DNA of 64,000 nt from Ferrimonas sp. YFM (GTDB taxonomy: Bacteria; Pseudomonadota; Gammaproteobacteria; Enterobacterales; Shewanellaceae): the NCBI RefSeq assembly GCF_030296015.1, contig NZ_AP027368.1, positions 1 through 64,000 of the forward strand, in the 5' to 3' direction. Both the position numbers and the translations under genes were made by a program. The notes under the pieces were generated by a model, which was not told where the DNA came from, made no database searches, and saw only the letters and a list, made by a program, of their open reading frames with translations. This document shows positions 14,201-25,150 of this stretch, piece by piece. Position 1 is the stretch's first letter; each line of letters starts with the position of its first letter.

Positions 14201-14469
14201 CAGGCTATCCCCTTCATCAGCGGAGTGGCCTCACCGCCGTTGATCGGCATGGCGTAGATGTCCCCCAGCAGGTCGAATAACAGGGTCTTGCCGTCCGGAC
14301 TGATGTCCAGGTTCATCCAGGTGCCCTGGCGGACGTCGATGCTGATCTTCTGCAGCGGTCCCTGGGGCTCATTGACCTCCCAGCCAGGGGCTTCATTGGC
14401 CAGGGTGGATCCGGTGAACACCAGACCGGCCGCCAGCAGGGCGGCATAGAGGGGTTTTAGAACTGACAT
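11293..14469 (-). CDS. Exported TolB-like propeller/amidohydrolase protein
   Basis: I start it at the ATG at 14469, which has GGGAG upstream and opens a clear signal peptide (MSVLKPLYAALLAAGLVF..LANEA). The open frame runs further upstream but without a signal-like start. The mature part of about 1,030 aa has many TolB/PD40 repeats with the signature SPDGK (about residues 45-640), a probable beta-propeller. An amidohydrolase domain follows with LMPGLFDAHAHGG (metal ligands His711 and His713) and a C-terminal GKLADLIVIDGNP. Such proteins are predicted periplasmic hydrolases, possibly acting on peptides or cyclic amides; the substrate is unknown. A parS-like sequence lies in the codons of the inter-domain linker (12523-12538). 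Confidence 0.9.
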   Translation of the reverse strand: MSVLKPLYAALLAAGLVFTGSTLANEAPGWEVNEPQGPLQKISIDVRQGTWMNLDISPDGKTLLFDLLGDIYAMPINGGEATPLMKGIAWHMQPRFSPDGNYIAFTSDQDGGDNLWIMKADGSDPRPVSEESFRLLNSPAWSPDGQYLVGRKHYTAARSLGAGEVWMYHIQGGEGIQLTERPNDQKDLGEPAFSPDGRYIYFSQDATPGKTFHYSKDSVQGIYKIKRYDRESGDIEVLLSGTGGAIRPTPSPDGKTLAYISRDGFQSSLYLYDLASGEKRKVYDKLDRDMQETWAIHGVYPTLAWTPDNSALVFWAGGKIHRLDLGSGNSEVIPFHVSTQKQVQPAVRFAQTLDPDRFQVKMLRQVQVSPDGKRVVFEALGKLWQRSLPDGKPKRLTREKDAFELFPRFSRDGKSLAFVTWQDDKQGAIKVMNLRRGKITTLTEEPGKYVEPAFSPDGNSVVFRKATGGYITSPTWDRDPGIYVVPVKGGEPRLVSDSGSMPHFGANPGRLFLTDLTEGKPALVSVNLQGFDKRVHFTSDHATEFHVSPDGERLAFAERFKVFVTPFGQHGETLHIGPDGGGLPVKQLSQRAGENINWSGDSQSLYWSLGPELYQVGISDLFTPGFEGDTQAQMTEIGFTSDTYVPRGTIVFSGGRIITMEGDKVIEDGVVVVKDNTIIAVGQRSDVPVPEDAQVIDIRGKTLMPGLFDAHAHGGQGSNEIIPRQNRINYASLALGVTSIHDPSNDTTEVFSASELQKAGEVTGPRIFSTGTILYGANIPGYTSHVDSLEDAKFHLERLKKVGAFSVKSYNQPRRNQRQQIIAAARELEMMVVPEGGSLLQHNLSMIADGHTGVEHAIPVAAVYDDIKQFWSQTEVGYTPTLVVAYGGIWGEHYWYDKTDVWKHPRLSKYVPQEILRPRAMRRTTAPDEHYNHFNVARVANELSQLGVHANIGAHGQRESLGAHWEIWMFAQGGMSNLEALKTATLNPAMHFGMDHQLGSIEPGKLADLIVIDGNPLENIRHSDRVTHTMVGGRLYDAVSMNELNGRKRERAPFYFEK
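12523..12538. promoter_or_regulatory. parS-like site inside the amidohydrolase gene
   Basis: GGTTCCACGTGGAACA matches the perfect palindrome at 6182 at 15 of 16 positions. It falls in codons for VPRGT in the linker between the propeller and amidohydrolase domains. ParB binding is inferred only. Confidence 0.5.
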
Positions 14470-14640
14470 AGGACTCCCTGTCTTGGTTTTTATTCGCTGG
14501 AGACCGAGTCTACTGAATGGCCGGGTTGGTGAATACTTCCCGGTCGTTGACGCTTCAGGGGGATCCTCTGGGGGGGCACTCAACGGCCATTGATGGTGCT
14601 CAGAATCGGCGTAGGATCGGAGGATTCGCCGAGCAGGCAC
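14470..14640. other. Spacer upstream of the amidohydrolase gene
   Basis: This 171-nt stretch contains the ribosome binding site of the amidohydrolase gene (revcomp of 14470-14480) and presumably its promoter. I see no clear gene or strong sigma-70 match. Confidence 0.5.
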
Positions 14641-14669
14641 AAAAAAAGCCGTGATAAACGGCTTTTTTG
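14641..14669 (-). terminator. Terminator of tusA
   Basis: AAAAAAAGCCG and CGGCTTTTTT form a stem around a short loop (TGATAAA), with A and T tracts on both sides. It can act in both directions; the natural user is tusA, whose stop is about 30 nt away on the minus strand. Confidence 0.88.
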
Positions 14670-14699
14670 CATAGGAGTATGTCTTAAGGACTCGGCAGC

Positions 14700-14945
14700 C
14701 TAACTGCCCTTGCGAATCAGGTACTGATAGGGGGCCTGGTCGGTCTGGCTGGCCACCAGGGTGTGGTCCATGAAGCGACAGAAGCTGGGAATGTCCCTGG
14801 TGGTGGAGGGATCGTCTGCGGTGATCAGCAGGGTTTCTCCCTGGGCCATATTCCGCACCGTTTTACGCACCATCATGACCGGTTCCGGGCAGCGCAGCCC
14901 AATGGCATCCAGGGTGTGTTTGGCGTCGGTGAAGGTGTCGGACAT
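14700..14945 (-). CDS. tusA: Sulfur carrier protein TusA
   Basis: TusA (81 aa, the usual length) accepts persulfide sulfur from IscS and passes it on for tRNA 2-thiouridine and other sulfur transfers. The key motif LRCPEPVM carries the acceptor Cys19. I start at ATG 14945 ([12 protein letters not shown]); the longer frame adds residues unlike the family. It lies downstream of fadA, separated by the fadA terminator. Confidence 0.95.
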   Translation of the reverse strand: MSDTFTDAKHTLDAIGLRCPEPVMMVRKTVRNMAQGETLLITADDPSTTRDIPSFCRFMDHTLVASQTDQAPYQYLIRKGS

Positions 14946-15046
14946 GGGGTCTACCAGATTCTTTAAACAGGGCGGTAATGATACGCCGCTGACGTGATGA
15001 CGCAAGAGATGGCGGCTGGCTGAACATAATTTGTGCAGCGCGATCA

Positions 15047-15075
15047 CAAAAAAGGGGAAGCACAGGCTTCCCCTT
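15047..15075 (-). terminator. Terminator of fadBA
   Basis: On the minus strand AAGGGGAAGC and GCTTCCCCTT form a perfect 10-bp stem around CTGT, followed by T residues. It lies about 18 nt after the fadA stop. Confidence 0.9.
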
Positions 15076-15092
15076 GAAGTGGTTTGAGAGGG

Positions 15093-18421
<3,329 letters not shown>

Positions 18422-18514
18422 GCTTGGTTTCCTTTTTACCGCGGGGGGTCACGTCCGAATTGGTGACCGATTACTCAAAGTGTGTCCTGCGTCACAGTAA
18501 ATTGCAACACCTAT

Positions 18515-18532
18515 TTAAAACACCTGTTTGAT
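18515..18532. promoter_or_regulatory. Possible PsrA/TetR-type operator in the fadB-pepQ spacer
   Basis: The imperfect palindrome AAACA-CC-TGTTT, extended to TTAAAACACCTGTTTGAT, resembles the G/CAAAC..GTTTG/C type of site reported for PsrA, a fatty-acid-responsive TetR regulator. It lies about 95 nt upstream of fadB and about 85 nt upstream of pepQ. Assignment to PsrA is inference. Confidence 0.35.
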
Positions 18533-18617
18533 ATTCGTCGTCGCTCAGTTCCTGAGCTGCCTTGGGGACTGTGTTACACTGCCGCCACAGATCACTATCA
18601 CGACAACAGAGAGAGTC

Positions 18618-19937
18618 ATGGACCGTTTCGCCCCCCTCTATCAGGAGCACCTGGCCACCCTGACCCAACGCACCGAAACCCTGCTGGAGCGGGAAGGGTT
18701 GCAGGGGCTGGTGATTCACGCCGGTGTACCCCAGAGAATCTTCCTGGATGACATGGATTACCCCTTCAAGGCCAACCCCCATTTCAAACACTGGGTGCCG
18801 GTAACCGACAATCCTCACTGTGTGTTGCTGATCCGTCCCGTTGAAAAGCCGACTCTGTTGTTCTATCGCCCGGTGGATTTCTGGCACAAGGTGCCGCCGC
18901 TGCCACAGGGCTTCTGGACCGATGCGGTCGAGATCAAGGTGATTGAGAAACCGGAACAGGCGAGAGCCCTGTTGCCCGATGATCTGTCCGCCTATGCCTT
19001 TATCGGTGAGCCAACAGAACTGGCCGCTCAGTGGGGCCTGGACAGGGTGAACCCTCAACCGGTGATGGACTATCTGCATTATCACCGTGCCTACAAGACC
19101 GACTATGAACTGGCCTGTCTGCGCGTCGCCAGTGAGATTGCCGTCTGTGGCCATGAGGCGGCACGCGATGCCTTCTTCGGCCAGAAGAGTGAGTTCGACA
19201 TCCAATTGGCCTACCTGAGTGCCACCGCCCAGGGAGAAAACGAGGTGCCCTACGGCAACATCGTGGCCCTCAATGAGAACAGCGCCATCCTGCACTACAC
19301 CGCCCTGGAGCGGGTGGCGCCGAAACAGCTGCGCAGTTTCCTGCTGGATGCCGGAGCCAGCTTCCATGGCTATGCCTCCGACATTACCCGGACCTATGCC
19401 TTCGACCCGGCCAGCCGTTTTGCGGAGCTGGTGGCGGCGATGAATGAGCAGCAACTGGCGATCATCGACACCATCAAGCCGGGCATGGCCTACACCGAGC
19501 TGCACCTGGATATGCACCAGCGGGTGGCTCAGTTGCTGAGTCGCTTCGAACTGGCCAGAGGCTCCACAGAGGCGCTGATCGCCGAAGGGGTCACCGCAGC
19601 CTTCTTCCCCCATGGCCTGGGTCACCAGATTGGCTTGCAGGTGCACGATGTGGGCGGCTTTATGCAGGATGAGCTGGGTACTCACCTGGCCGCACCTCAA
19701 GCCCATCCGGCCCTGCGCTGTACCAGGATGCTAGAGCCTGGCATGGTGCTGACCATCGAGCCCGGCCTCTATGTCATCGATACCCTGCTGAATAACCTGA
19801 GTGACGGCGCCAAAGGGATGCTCAACACCTCGGTGATCGATGAGTTGCGCCCCTATGGCGGCATTCGCATCGAAGATGATGTGGTGCTTCATGGCGACCG
19901 CATCGAAAACCTGACCCGGGATCTTGGTCTGGCCTGA
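18618..19937 (+). CDS. pepQ: Xaa-Pro dipeptidase
   Basis: PepQ cleaves X-Pro dipeptides with two metal ions in a pita-bread fold. The start chosen is ATG 18618 (MDRFAPLYQEH), preceded by GAGAG, giving 439 aa against about 443 in E. coli. Metal-binding regions are seen in LDAGASFHGYASDITRTY, FFPHGLGHQIGLQVHD, LTIEPGLYVI and YGGIRIEDDV. The stop overlaps the yigZ start (TGATG). It is the first gene of pepQ-yigZ-trkH-hemG, divergent from fadBA as in E. coli. Confidence 0.96.
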   Translation: MDRFAPLYQEHLATLTQRTETLLEREGLQGLVIHAGVPQRIFLDDMDYPFKANPHFKHWVPVTDNPHCVLLIRPVEKPTLLFYRPVDFWHKVPPLPQGFWTDAVEIKVIEKPEQARALLPDDLSAYAFIGEPTELAAQWGLDRVNPQPVMDYLHYHRAYKTDYELACLRVASEIAVCGHEAARDAFFGQKSEFDIQLAYLSATAQGENEVPYGNIVALNENSAILHYTALERVAPKQLRSFLLDAGASFHGYASDITRTYAFDPASRFAELVAAMNEQQLAIIDTIKPGMAYTELHLDMHQRVAQLLSRFELARGSTEALIAEGVTAAFFPHGLGHQIGLQVHDVGGFMQDELGTHLAAPQAHPALRCTRMLEPGMVLTIEPGLYVIDTLLNNLSDGAKGMLNTSVIDELRPYGGIRIEDDVVLHGDRIENLTRDLGLA

Positions 19938-20548
19938 TGAGCACCGGATTCCAGGTGCCCGCCCACTTCTATGAGGTGGAGGAGGTGATCAAGCGCAGCC
20001 GCTTCATCACCTGGGTGGCTCATGTCACCGAGGGCAAACAGGCCCGTGAGCTGCAACAACGGGCTCGTGAACTGCATCCGGAGGCCAGCCATCACTGTCT
20101 GGCCTTCAATGCCGGCCCCCCAGGGGATACCCGGGATATCGGTGCCAGTGACGATGGCGAGCCCGCAGGAAGCGCCGGCCGTCCCATGCTCAATGTGGTG
20201 TTGGGCGCCGACGTGGGTCAGCTGGCGGTGGTGGTCATTCGCTACTACGGTGGCACCAAACTGGGGGTTGGCGGGTTAGTGCGCGCTTACTCCGGTGGGG
20301 TGAAACTGGCCCTGGACACCTTGCCCACCTGTGCCTTTGTGCCCATGGTGCAGGGCCGGATCAGGGTGGATTATGCCGACCAGCCCACCCTGGAACACTG
20401 GCTGGGTCACTTTGATGGCAAAATTATTTCCCAAGAATTTGAACAACAAGTAACTTATAGCCTGGCGTTGCCCGAGGAACAGAGGCAGCGCTTCACTTTG
20501 CAACTGGCCCAGAGCAGTCAGGGCCGACTGCAGGTTGAGTGGGACTGA
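19937..20548 (+). CDS. yigZ: YigZ/IMPACT family protein
   Basis: A 203-aa member of the UPF0029/IMPACT family, recognised by the N-terminal FITWVAHV, the central ASDDGEPAGSAGRPML and VVVIRYYGGTKLGVGGLVRAYS. The family has a two-domain fold related to EF-G domain IV; its biochemical role in bacteria is unsettled. The start overlaps the pepQ stop by one base, so the two are translationally coupled. Confidence 0.93.
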   Translation: MSTGFQVPAHFYEVEEVIKRSRFITWVAHVTEGKQARELQQRARELHPEASHHCLAFNAGPPGDTRDIGASDDGEPAGSAGRPMLNVVLGADVGQLAVVVIRYYGGTKLGVGGLVRAYSGGVKLALDTLPTCAFVPMVQGRIRVDYADQPTLEHWLGHFDGKIISQEFEQQVTYSLALPEEQRQRFTLQLAQSSQGRLQVEWD

Positions 20549-20575
20549 CCCAGGACAAGAACAGCTGACACACTG

Positions 20576-22033
20576 ATGCAATATCGATCGATAGTTCGAA
20601 TCATCGGCCTGTTGGTGATGCTATTTAGCCTCACCATGGTGCCTCCGGCCCTGGTTGCCGTTATCTACAAGGATGGAGAGGGCGCCACCTTCATGCAGGC
20701 GCTGGTGATCAGCCTGGTGCTCGGGCTGATCGCCTGGTACCCGAACCGCAATGTCAGGGAGGAGCTCAAGGCCAGGGAGGGGTTCCTGATTGTGGTGCTG
20801 TTCTGGACGGTGCTGGGATCCATTGCGGCCATCCCTTTCCTGCTCTCCTCAGAGCCGGACTTGACGGTGACCAACGCCTTCTTCGAGGCCTTTTCCGCCC
20901 TGACCACCACCGGGGCGACGGTGATCACCGGCCTGGAACATCTGCCCAAGGCGATTCTGTTCTACCGTCACCTGCTGCAGTGGCTCGGTGGCATGGGGAT
21001 CATTGTACTGGCGGTGGCGGTGCTGCCGATGCTGGGCATTGGTGGCATGCAGCTGTATCGCTGCGAAACCCCGGGTCCGGTTAAGGACAACAAGATGACC
21101 CCCCGCATTGCCGAGACCGCCAAGGCGTTGTGGTACATCTACCTGGCGTTGACCCTGGCCTGTGCCGGCGCCTACTGGTTGGCGGGGATGAGCGCCTTTG
21201 ATGCCCTGGGCCACAGTTTCTCTACCGTCTCCATTGGTGGCTTCTCCAGTTATGATGCTTCCATTGGGGCCTTCGACAGCCAGTTGATCAACACCATCTG
21301 CGTGGTGTTTCTGTTGATTGCCGGGGTGAATTTCAGCCTCCATTTCGGCGCTTTCAGTCGCCGGGGCATCAACCTGAAGAACTACTGGCGCGATGCCGAG
21401 GTCCGGGTGTTCCTGTTGTTCCAGCTGATCCTGACCCTGCTCTGCTTCATGGTGCTGCTGGACAGCGGCATTTACGATTCGCCGGAATCGACCCTGGACT
21501 ACGCCCTGTTTCAGGCGGTCTCCATCTCCACCACCGCCGGTTTCGGTACCCACAGCTTCTCAGAGTGGCCGCTGTTCCTGCCGGTGCTGTTGATCCTCTC
21601 CAGCTTCGTGGGCGGCTGTGCCGGGTCCACCGGTGGAGGGATGAAGGTGGTGCGTTTCATTCTGCTGCTGTTGCAGGGGGGGCGTGAGCTCAAGCGTCTG
21701 GTCCACCCCAGGGCGATGTTCTCCATCCGCCTGAACAACAAAGCGGTACCGGATAGGGTCATCGATGCGGTGTGGGGCTTCTTTGCCGCCTATGCCCTGG
21801 TGTTTGCCGTCTGTCTGGTGGCGCTGCTGGCCACCGGCCTGGACGACATCACCGCCTTCAGTGCCACCGCGGCCTGTTTGAATAACCTGGGTCCTGGCCT
21901 GGGGGACGTGGCGTCGCACTATGGCGACGTTGGCGACGTAGCCAAGTGGATTCTGGTGTTGGCCATGCTGTTTGGCCGACTGGAGATCTTTACCTTGCTG
22001 GTGCTGTTTACCCCGGCATTCTGGAAGAGCTAA
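20576..22033 (+). CDS. trkH: Trk potassium uptake protein TrkH (copy 1)
   Basis: Integral membrane subunit of the Trk K+ transporter (485 aa). The four K+ filter loops characteristic of the SKT family are visible: TTTGATVI, STVSIGGFSSYD, STTAGFGTH and NNLGPGLGD. Numerous hydrophobic segments fit the 10-12 helix topology. It needs the TrkA ring, encoded at 25151-26551. This copy is in the E. coli-like context yigZ-trkH-hemG. A second, distinct TrkH is at 23699-25141. Confidence 0.95.
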   Translation: MQYRSIVRIIGLLVMLFSLTMVPPALVAVIYKDGEGATFMQALVISLVLGLIAWYPNRNVREELKAREGFLIVVLFWTVLGSIAAIPFLLSSEPDLTVTNAFFEAFSALTTTGATVITGLEHLPKAILFYRHLLQWLGGMGIIVLAVAVLPMLGIGGMQLYRCETPGPVKDNKMTPRIAETAKALWYIYLALTLACAGAYWLAGMSAFDALGHSFSTVSIGGFSSYDASIGAFDSQLINTICVVFLLIAGVNFSLHFGAFSRRGINLKNYWRDAEVRVFLLFQLILTLLCFMVLLDSGIYDSPESTLDYALFQAVSISTTAGFGTHSFSEWPLFLPVLLILSSFVGGCAGSTGGGMKVVRFILLLLQGGRELKRLVHPRAMFSIRLNNKAVPDRVIDAVWGFFAAYALVFAVCLVALLATGLDDITAFSATAACLNNLGPGLGDVASHYGDVGDVAKWILVLAMLFGRLEIFTLLVLFTPAFWKS

Positions 22034-22042
22034 GGAGAGGCT

Positions 22043-22567
22043 GTGAGGCGGATTTTGATTCTCTATTCCACCGTGGACGGGCAGACTCGCAAGATAGCCC
22101 AGCGGATGCAGTCACGGCTGCAGGCCACGGAAAACCAGGTGCAGCTGGCGGAGATTGACCACCCTCCCAAGGAGATGAGTGGTTTCGATACCCTGGTGAT
22201 AGGGGCCAGCATCCGCTACGGCAAATACCGGCCTGCGGTCATCGACTTCGTCAAGGCCAATCAGGGCTTGCTGGCGCACAAGCGCACAGCCTTCTTCTCG
22301 GTCAACCTGGTGGCGCGTAAGCCGCAGAAGAACAGTGCCGACACCAACCCCTATGTGGCCAAGTTTCTGAAGATGGTGCCCTGGCAGCCACAGCTGCTGG
22401 ATGTGTTTGCCGGCTCCCTGAACTACCCGGCGCTGGGGTTCTGGGATCGCAACATCATCCGCTTCATCATGTGGATCACCAAGGGGCCAACGGAGCCGTC
22501 GACGGTGAAGGAGTTTACCGATTGGGGCAGAGTGGAAGCGTTCGCCGACAGGGTGGCTGGCGAATAG
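22043..22567 (+). CDS. hemG: Menaquinone-dependent protoporphyrinogen oxidase HemG (copy 1)
   Basis: HemG is a flavodoxin-like FMN enzyme that oxidises protoporphyrinogen IX using menaquinone, the penultimate step of heme synthesis. The GTG start at 22043 follows AAGGAGAGGCT. The N-terminal LILYSTVDGQTRKIA is the FMN phosphate loop and GASIRYGKYRPAV the ring-binding loop. The long insertion from about residue 110 to 150 (PWQPQLLDVFAGSLNY..FIMWITKG) is typical of HemG. It lies 9 nt after trkH in the pepQ operon. A paralogue lies at 23120. Confidence 0.93.
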   Translation: MRRILILYSTVDGQTRKIAQRMQSRLQATENQVQLAEIDHPPKEMSGFDTLVIGASIRYGKYRPAVIDFVKANQGLLAHKRTAFFSVNLVARKPQKNSADTNPYVAKFLKMVPWQPQLLDVFAGSLNYPALGFWDRNIIRFIMWITKGPTEPSTVKEFTDWGRVEAFADRVAGE

Positions 22568-22615
22568 AGGAGGAGCAATCCGCTCCGGTAACCGTCAAGT
22601 CGGCTACGGGAGGGA

Positions 22616-22930
22616 TTACTGTTCGACGCCGCAGTACAGATCGTACAGCAGGTTGATGATCGCCTCGACCTCTTTGCTGTCCAGGCTGTACCAAACCAGT
22701 TGTGCTTCTTTTCGGGTCTTTACCAGACCTTCGTTACGCAATACGGCCAGATGTTGAGACAGGGCTGATTGGCTCAGGGGCACCTGCTCATTCAATTCAC
22801 CCACGGTCAGTTCCTGCTTGCCGATCAGGCACAGCAGCATAAGTCGGTGTGGGTTGGCTATGGTCTTCAACAACTTCGACGCTTCCTGAGCGTTCGTTGT
22901 CATATTCTCCAGGTCAATTGTCAGTGCCAT
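22616..22930 (-). CDS. ArsR/SmtB repressor, HlyU/YgaV/SqrR type
   Basis: A 104-aa winged-helix regulator. The recognition helix LSQSALSQHLAVLRNEGLVKTRKEAQ and the C-terminal helix closely resemble Vibrio HlyU and E. coli YgaV. It has only two cysteines, Cys34 (RLMLLCLIG) and Cys100 (LYCGVEQ), at the positions used by HlyU/SqrR/BigR proteins to sense persulfide or oxidants through a disulfide or polysulfide bridge. It lies between two hemG paralogues, convergent with the first and divergent from the second. It probably controls itself and perhaps hemG copy 2; targets are inferred. Confidence 0.88.
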   Translation of the reverse strand: MALTIDLENMTTNAQEASKLLKTIANPHRLMLLCLIGKQELTVGELNEQVPLSQSALSQHLAVLRNEGLVKTRKEAQLVWYSLDSKEVEAIINLLYDLYCGVEQ

Positions 22931-23119
22931 AATCTACCTCGGCTTTAGGAGAGACTAATATTAATCCGAACGCGGCGTTTTGTTAAGCAGTGCCAGATCC
23001 CGATTCAACCAATTCTTACAAATTCTCCTTAAAAAAGTGTGATCTTTCTCCATAGATGAGAAGGTGGGCAGACCTATATCATCCATTAGTCGAGATTTGC
23101 CCAGAATGGCGGAGGCCAA

Positions 23120-23659
23120 GTGAAGCGTTTTTTAATTTTGTATATGAGCCGTGGTGGACACACCGCACGGGTAGCCCGGGTCGCAATGGAGACCATCCGC
23201 GAGCAGGGGCATCAGTGCGACATGATGGATATTGTCGAAGCAACCCATGAGCCGGTGGACTGGGACAGCTATGATGTCGTGGCGCTCGGGGCGCCGGTGC
23301 TCTACGGTAACTACGATAAGCGCTTTATGCAGTTCGTGGCCGATCACCAGGAACAGATTCAGGCGAAGCCCAACAGCTTCTTTAACCTCTCCGTGGTGGC
23401 GCGTACCCCAGAGAAGGCCACGGTAGAGGGCAACCGCTACATGCAGAAGTTCCTGGAGTTGTCCCCATGGAAGCCTCAGGATCTGAAAGTGATTGCCGGT
23501 AAGGTGGATTATCCCGCCTGGGGGACCCTGGACACCCTGATGATTCAGATGATCATGAAGATGACCGACGGTCCCACAGACAAGAATTCGGTGATCGACT
23601 ACACCGACTGGGAGGATGTGAAGGCCTATGGCCGTCACCTGATTACCCTGGCAGGCTAA
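23120..23659 (+). CDS. hemG: HemG-like flavodoxin-family oxidase (copy 2)
   Basis: A 179-aa paralogue of the HemG at 22043, with the same layout: FMN loop LILYMSRGGHTARVAR, GAPVLYGNYDKRF, and the HemG-specific insertion PWKPQDLKVIAGKVDY..MIMKMTDGPTD. The start is GTG 23120 with GGAGG 5 nt upstream. It has a 189-bp upstream spacer shared with the HlyU-like repressor gene and no partner gene downstream on this strand. It may be a second protoporphyrinogen oxidase used under other redox conditions, or a specialised variant; this is inference. Confidence 0.88.
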   Translation: MKRFLILYMSRGGHTARVARVAMETIREQGHQCDMMDIVEATHEPVDWDSYDVVALGAPVLYGNYDKRFMQFVADHQEQIQAKPNSFFNLSVVARTPEKATVEGNRYMQKFLELSPWKPQDLKVIAGKVDYPAWGTLDTLMIQMIMKMTDGPTDKNSVIDYTDWEDVKAYGRHLITLAG

Positions 23660-23698
23660 GTCCAGGGGCGGAGCACCTCAGGTCATCTCTATGGTGCC

Positions 23699-25141
23699 CT
23701 AGTAACGCCAGAAGGAGGGCAGGAACAGCACGGCGACCGTGATGATCTCCAGCCTTCCCAGCAACATTCCCAGGCTGAGTGCCCACTTGGCCGAATCCGG
23801 CAGGCTGGCAAAGTTGCCAGCCGGGCCGATCACTTCGCCCAGCCCCGGTCCCACATTGGTGACCGCCGTAATGGAGCCCGTCAGGCTGGACACAGGATCC
23901 ACCCCAACCAGCACCAGGAACAGGGCCAGCACTATGATGGTGGCGATAAACAGAATGGAGAAGCTCACCAGGGAGCGGACAATGTCTTCGCTGATGGTGC
24001 GCCGGTTATAGCGTTGAGGAAACAGCGCCGACGGATGGATCTGCTGCTTCAGCGCCTTATGCAAAATGGCGCCGGCCAGCTGGAAGCGGAAGATCTTGAT
24101 GGCGCCCGAGGTGGAGCCTGAGCAGGCACCCACAAACATCAGGAAGAAGAAGATCACCCAGGCCGCCGGGCCCCAGGCACTGTAGTCGGTAGAGGCAAAG
24201 CCGGTGGTGGTCACCACGGACACCAGATTGAAGCTGGCCAGGGTGAGGGCCTCGAAGAAGGGCAGCTGCTGTTCGTTGCTGAGCCACCAGCCCAGGGCCA
24301 GGGAGGCCAACACCACAAAGCTCAGGTAGCCCTTCACCTGCTGATCATTCCAAACGCTGAAGGAGCGCATGTGCACCATCTGCAGGTAGATCAACATCGG
24401 CAGGCCGCCTAGGAACATGAACAGGGTGCCGTTCCAGTGGGCCAGGGTGCTGAAGTGGGTCATGGAACTGTCGGTGGTGGAGTAGCCGCCGGTGGACAGG
24501 GTGGTCATGGCGTGGTTTATCGCCTCGAACGGGGTCATCCCCGCCAACAGGTAGCCGATGCAGCACAGGCCGGTCAGCAACAGGTAGACCTTGACCAGGC
24601 CCCGGCCAATCAGTTGGGTGCGAGGCATCCATTTATCGGACCAGTCTGAGGACTCGGTGCGAAACAGCCGCATCCCCCCCACGTTCAACATGGGGAAGAT
24701 GGCCACCCCCATGACGATGAAGCCGATCCCCCCCAGCCACTGCAGCAGTGAACGCCAGATCAGGATGGACCAGGCGGTGTCATCCAGGCCGGACAACACA
24801 GTCGAGCCTGTGGTGGTGATCCCCGACATGGTCTCGAAGAAGGCGTCGGTATAGCTGATGCCGTGGTAGAAGGTAAAGGGCAGGGCCGCAAACATGGACA
24901 CGATGATCCAGGTCAGGGTGGTGAACAGGTAGAGATCCCGGGTGCTCAACGTCAGGTGGCTGCGGTAGCCATTGCTCACCGCCACCAGGGCGGCGATGGC
25001 GGTCAGGGAGGCGGATTTAAAGAAATCCTCGGCCAGTCCTTCGCCGTGATAGAGGGATACCCCCGCCGGGACCAGCATCAATCCGGCGACCACCGCCAGA
25101 AAGAGCCCCAGCAGGAAGGAGAGTGGCCTGATATTGATCAT
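23699..25141 (-). CDS. Trk potassium uptake protein TrkH (copy 2)
   Basis: A 480-aa K+ transporter membrane subunit, clearly distinct from copy 1. Its four filter loops read TTTGSTVL, TTLSTGGYSTTD, VTTTGFASTDY and TNVGPGLGE. Opening MINIRPLSFLLGLFLAVVAG, it resembles the TrkI/TrkG branch. It lies 9 nt after trkA as the last gene of def-fmt-rsmB-trkA-trkH2, so it is likely co-expressed with the TrkA gating ring. Two TrkH subunits sharing one TrkA, with different affinity, is known from other salt-adapted bacteria. Confidence 0.93.
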   Translation of the reverse strand: MINIRPLSFLLGLFLAVVAGLMLVPAGVSLYHGEGLAEDFFKSASLTAIAALVAVSNGYRSHLTLSTRDLYLFTTLTWIIVSMFAALPFTFYHGISYTDAFFETMSGITTTGSTVLSGLDDTAWSILIWRSLLQWLGGIGFIVMGVAIFPMLNVGGMRLFRTESSDWSDKWMPRTQLIGRGLVKVYLLLTGLCCIGYLLAGMTPFEAINHAMTTLSTGGYSTTDSSMTHFSTLAHWNGTLFMFLGGLPMLIYLQMVHMRSFSVWNDQQVKGYLSFVVLASLALGWWLSNEQQLPFFEALTLASFNLVSVVTTTGFASTDYSAWGPAAWVIFFFLMFVGACSGSTSGAIKIFRFQLAGAILHKALKQQIHPSALFPQRYNRRTISEDIVRSLVSFSILFIATIIVLALFLVLVGVDPVSSLTGSITAVTNVGPGLGEVIGPAGNFASLPDSAKWALSLGMLLGRLEIITVAVLFLPSFWRY

Positions 25142-25150
25142 GATTAAAGT

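Noticed and set aside
14470-14640. N-terminal extension of the amidohydrolase gene
   Set aside because: The signal peptide begins at 14469 after a good ribosome binding site; the upstream part contains no export signal and is likely untranslated.
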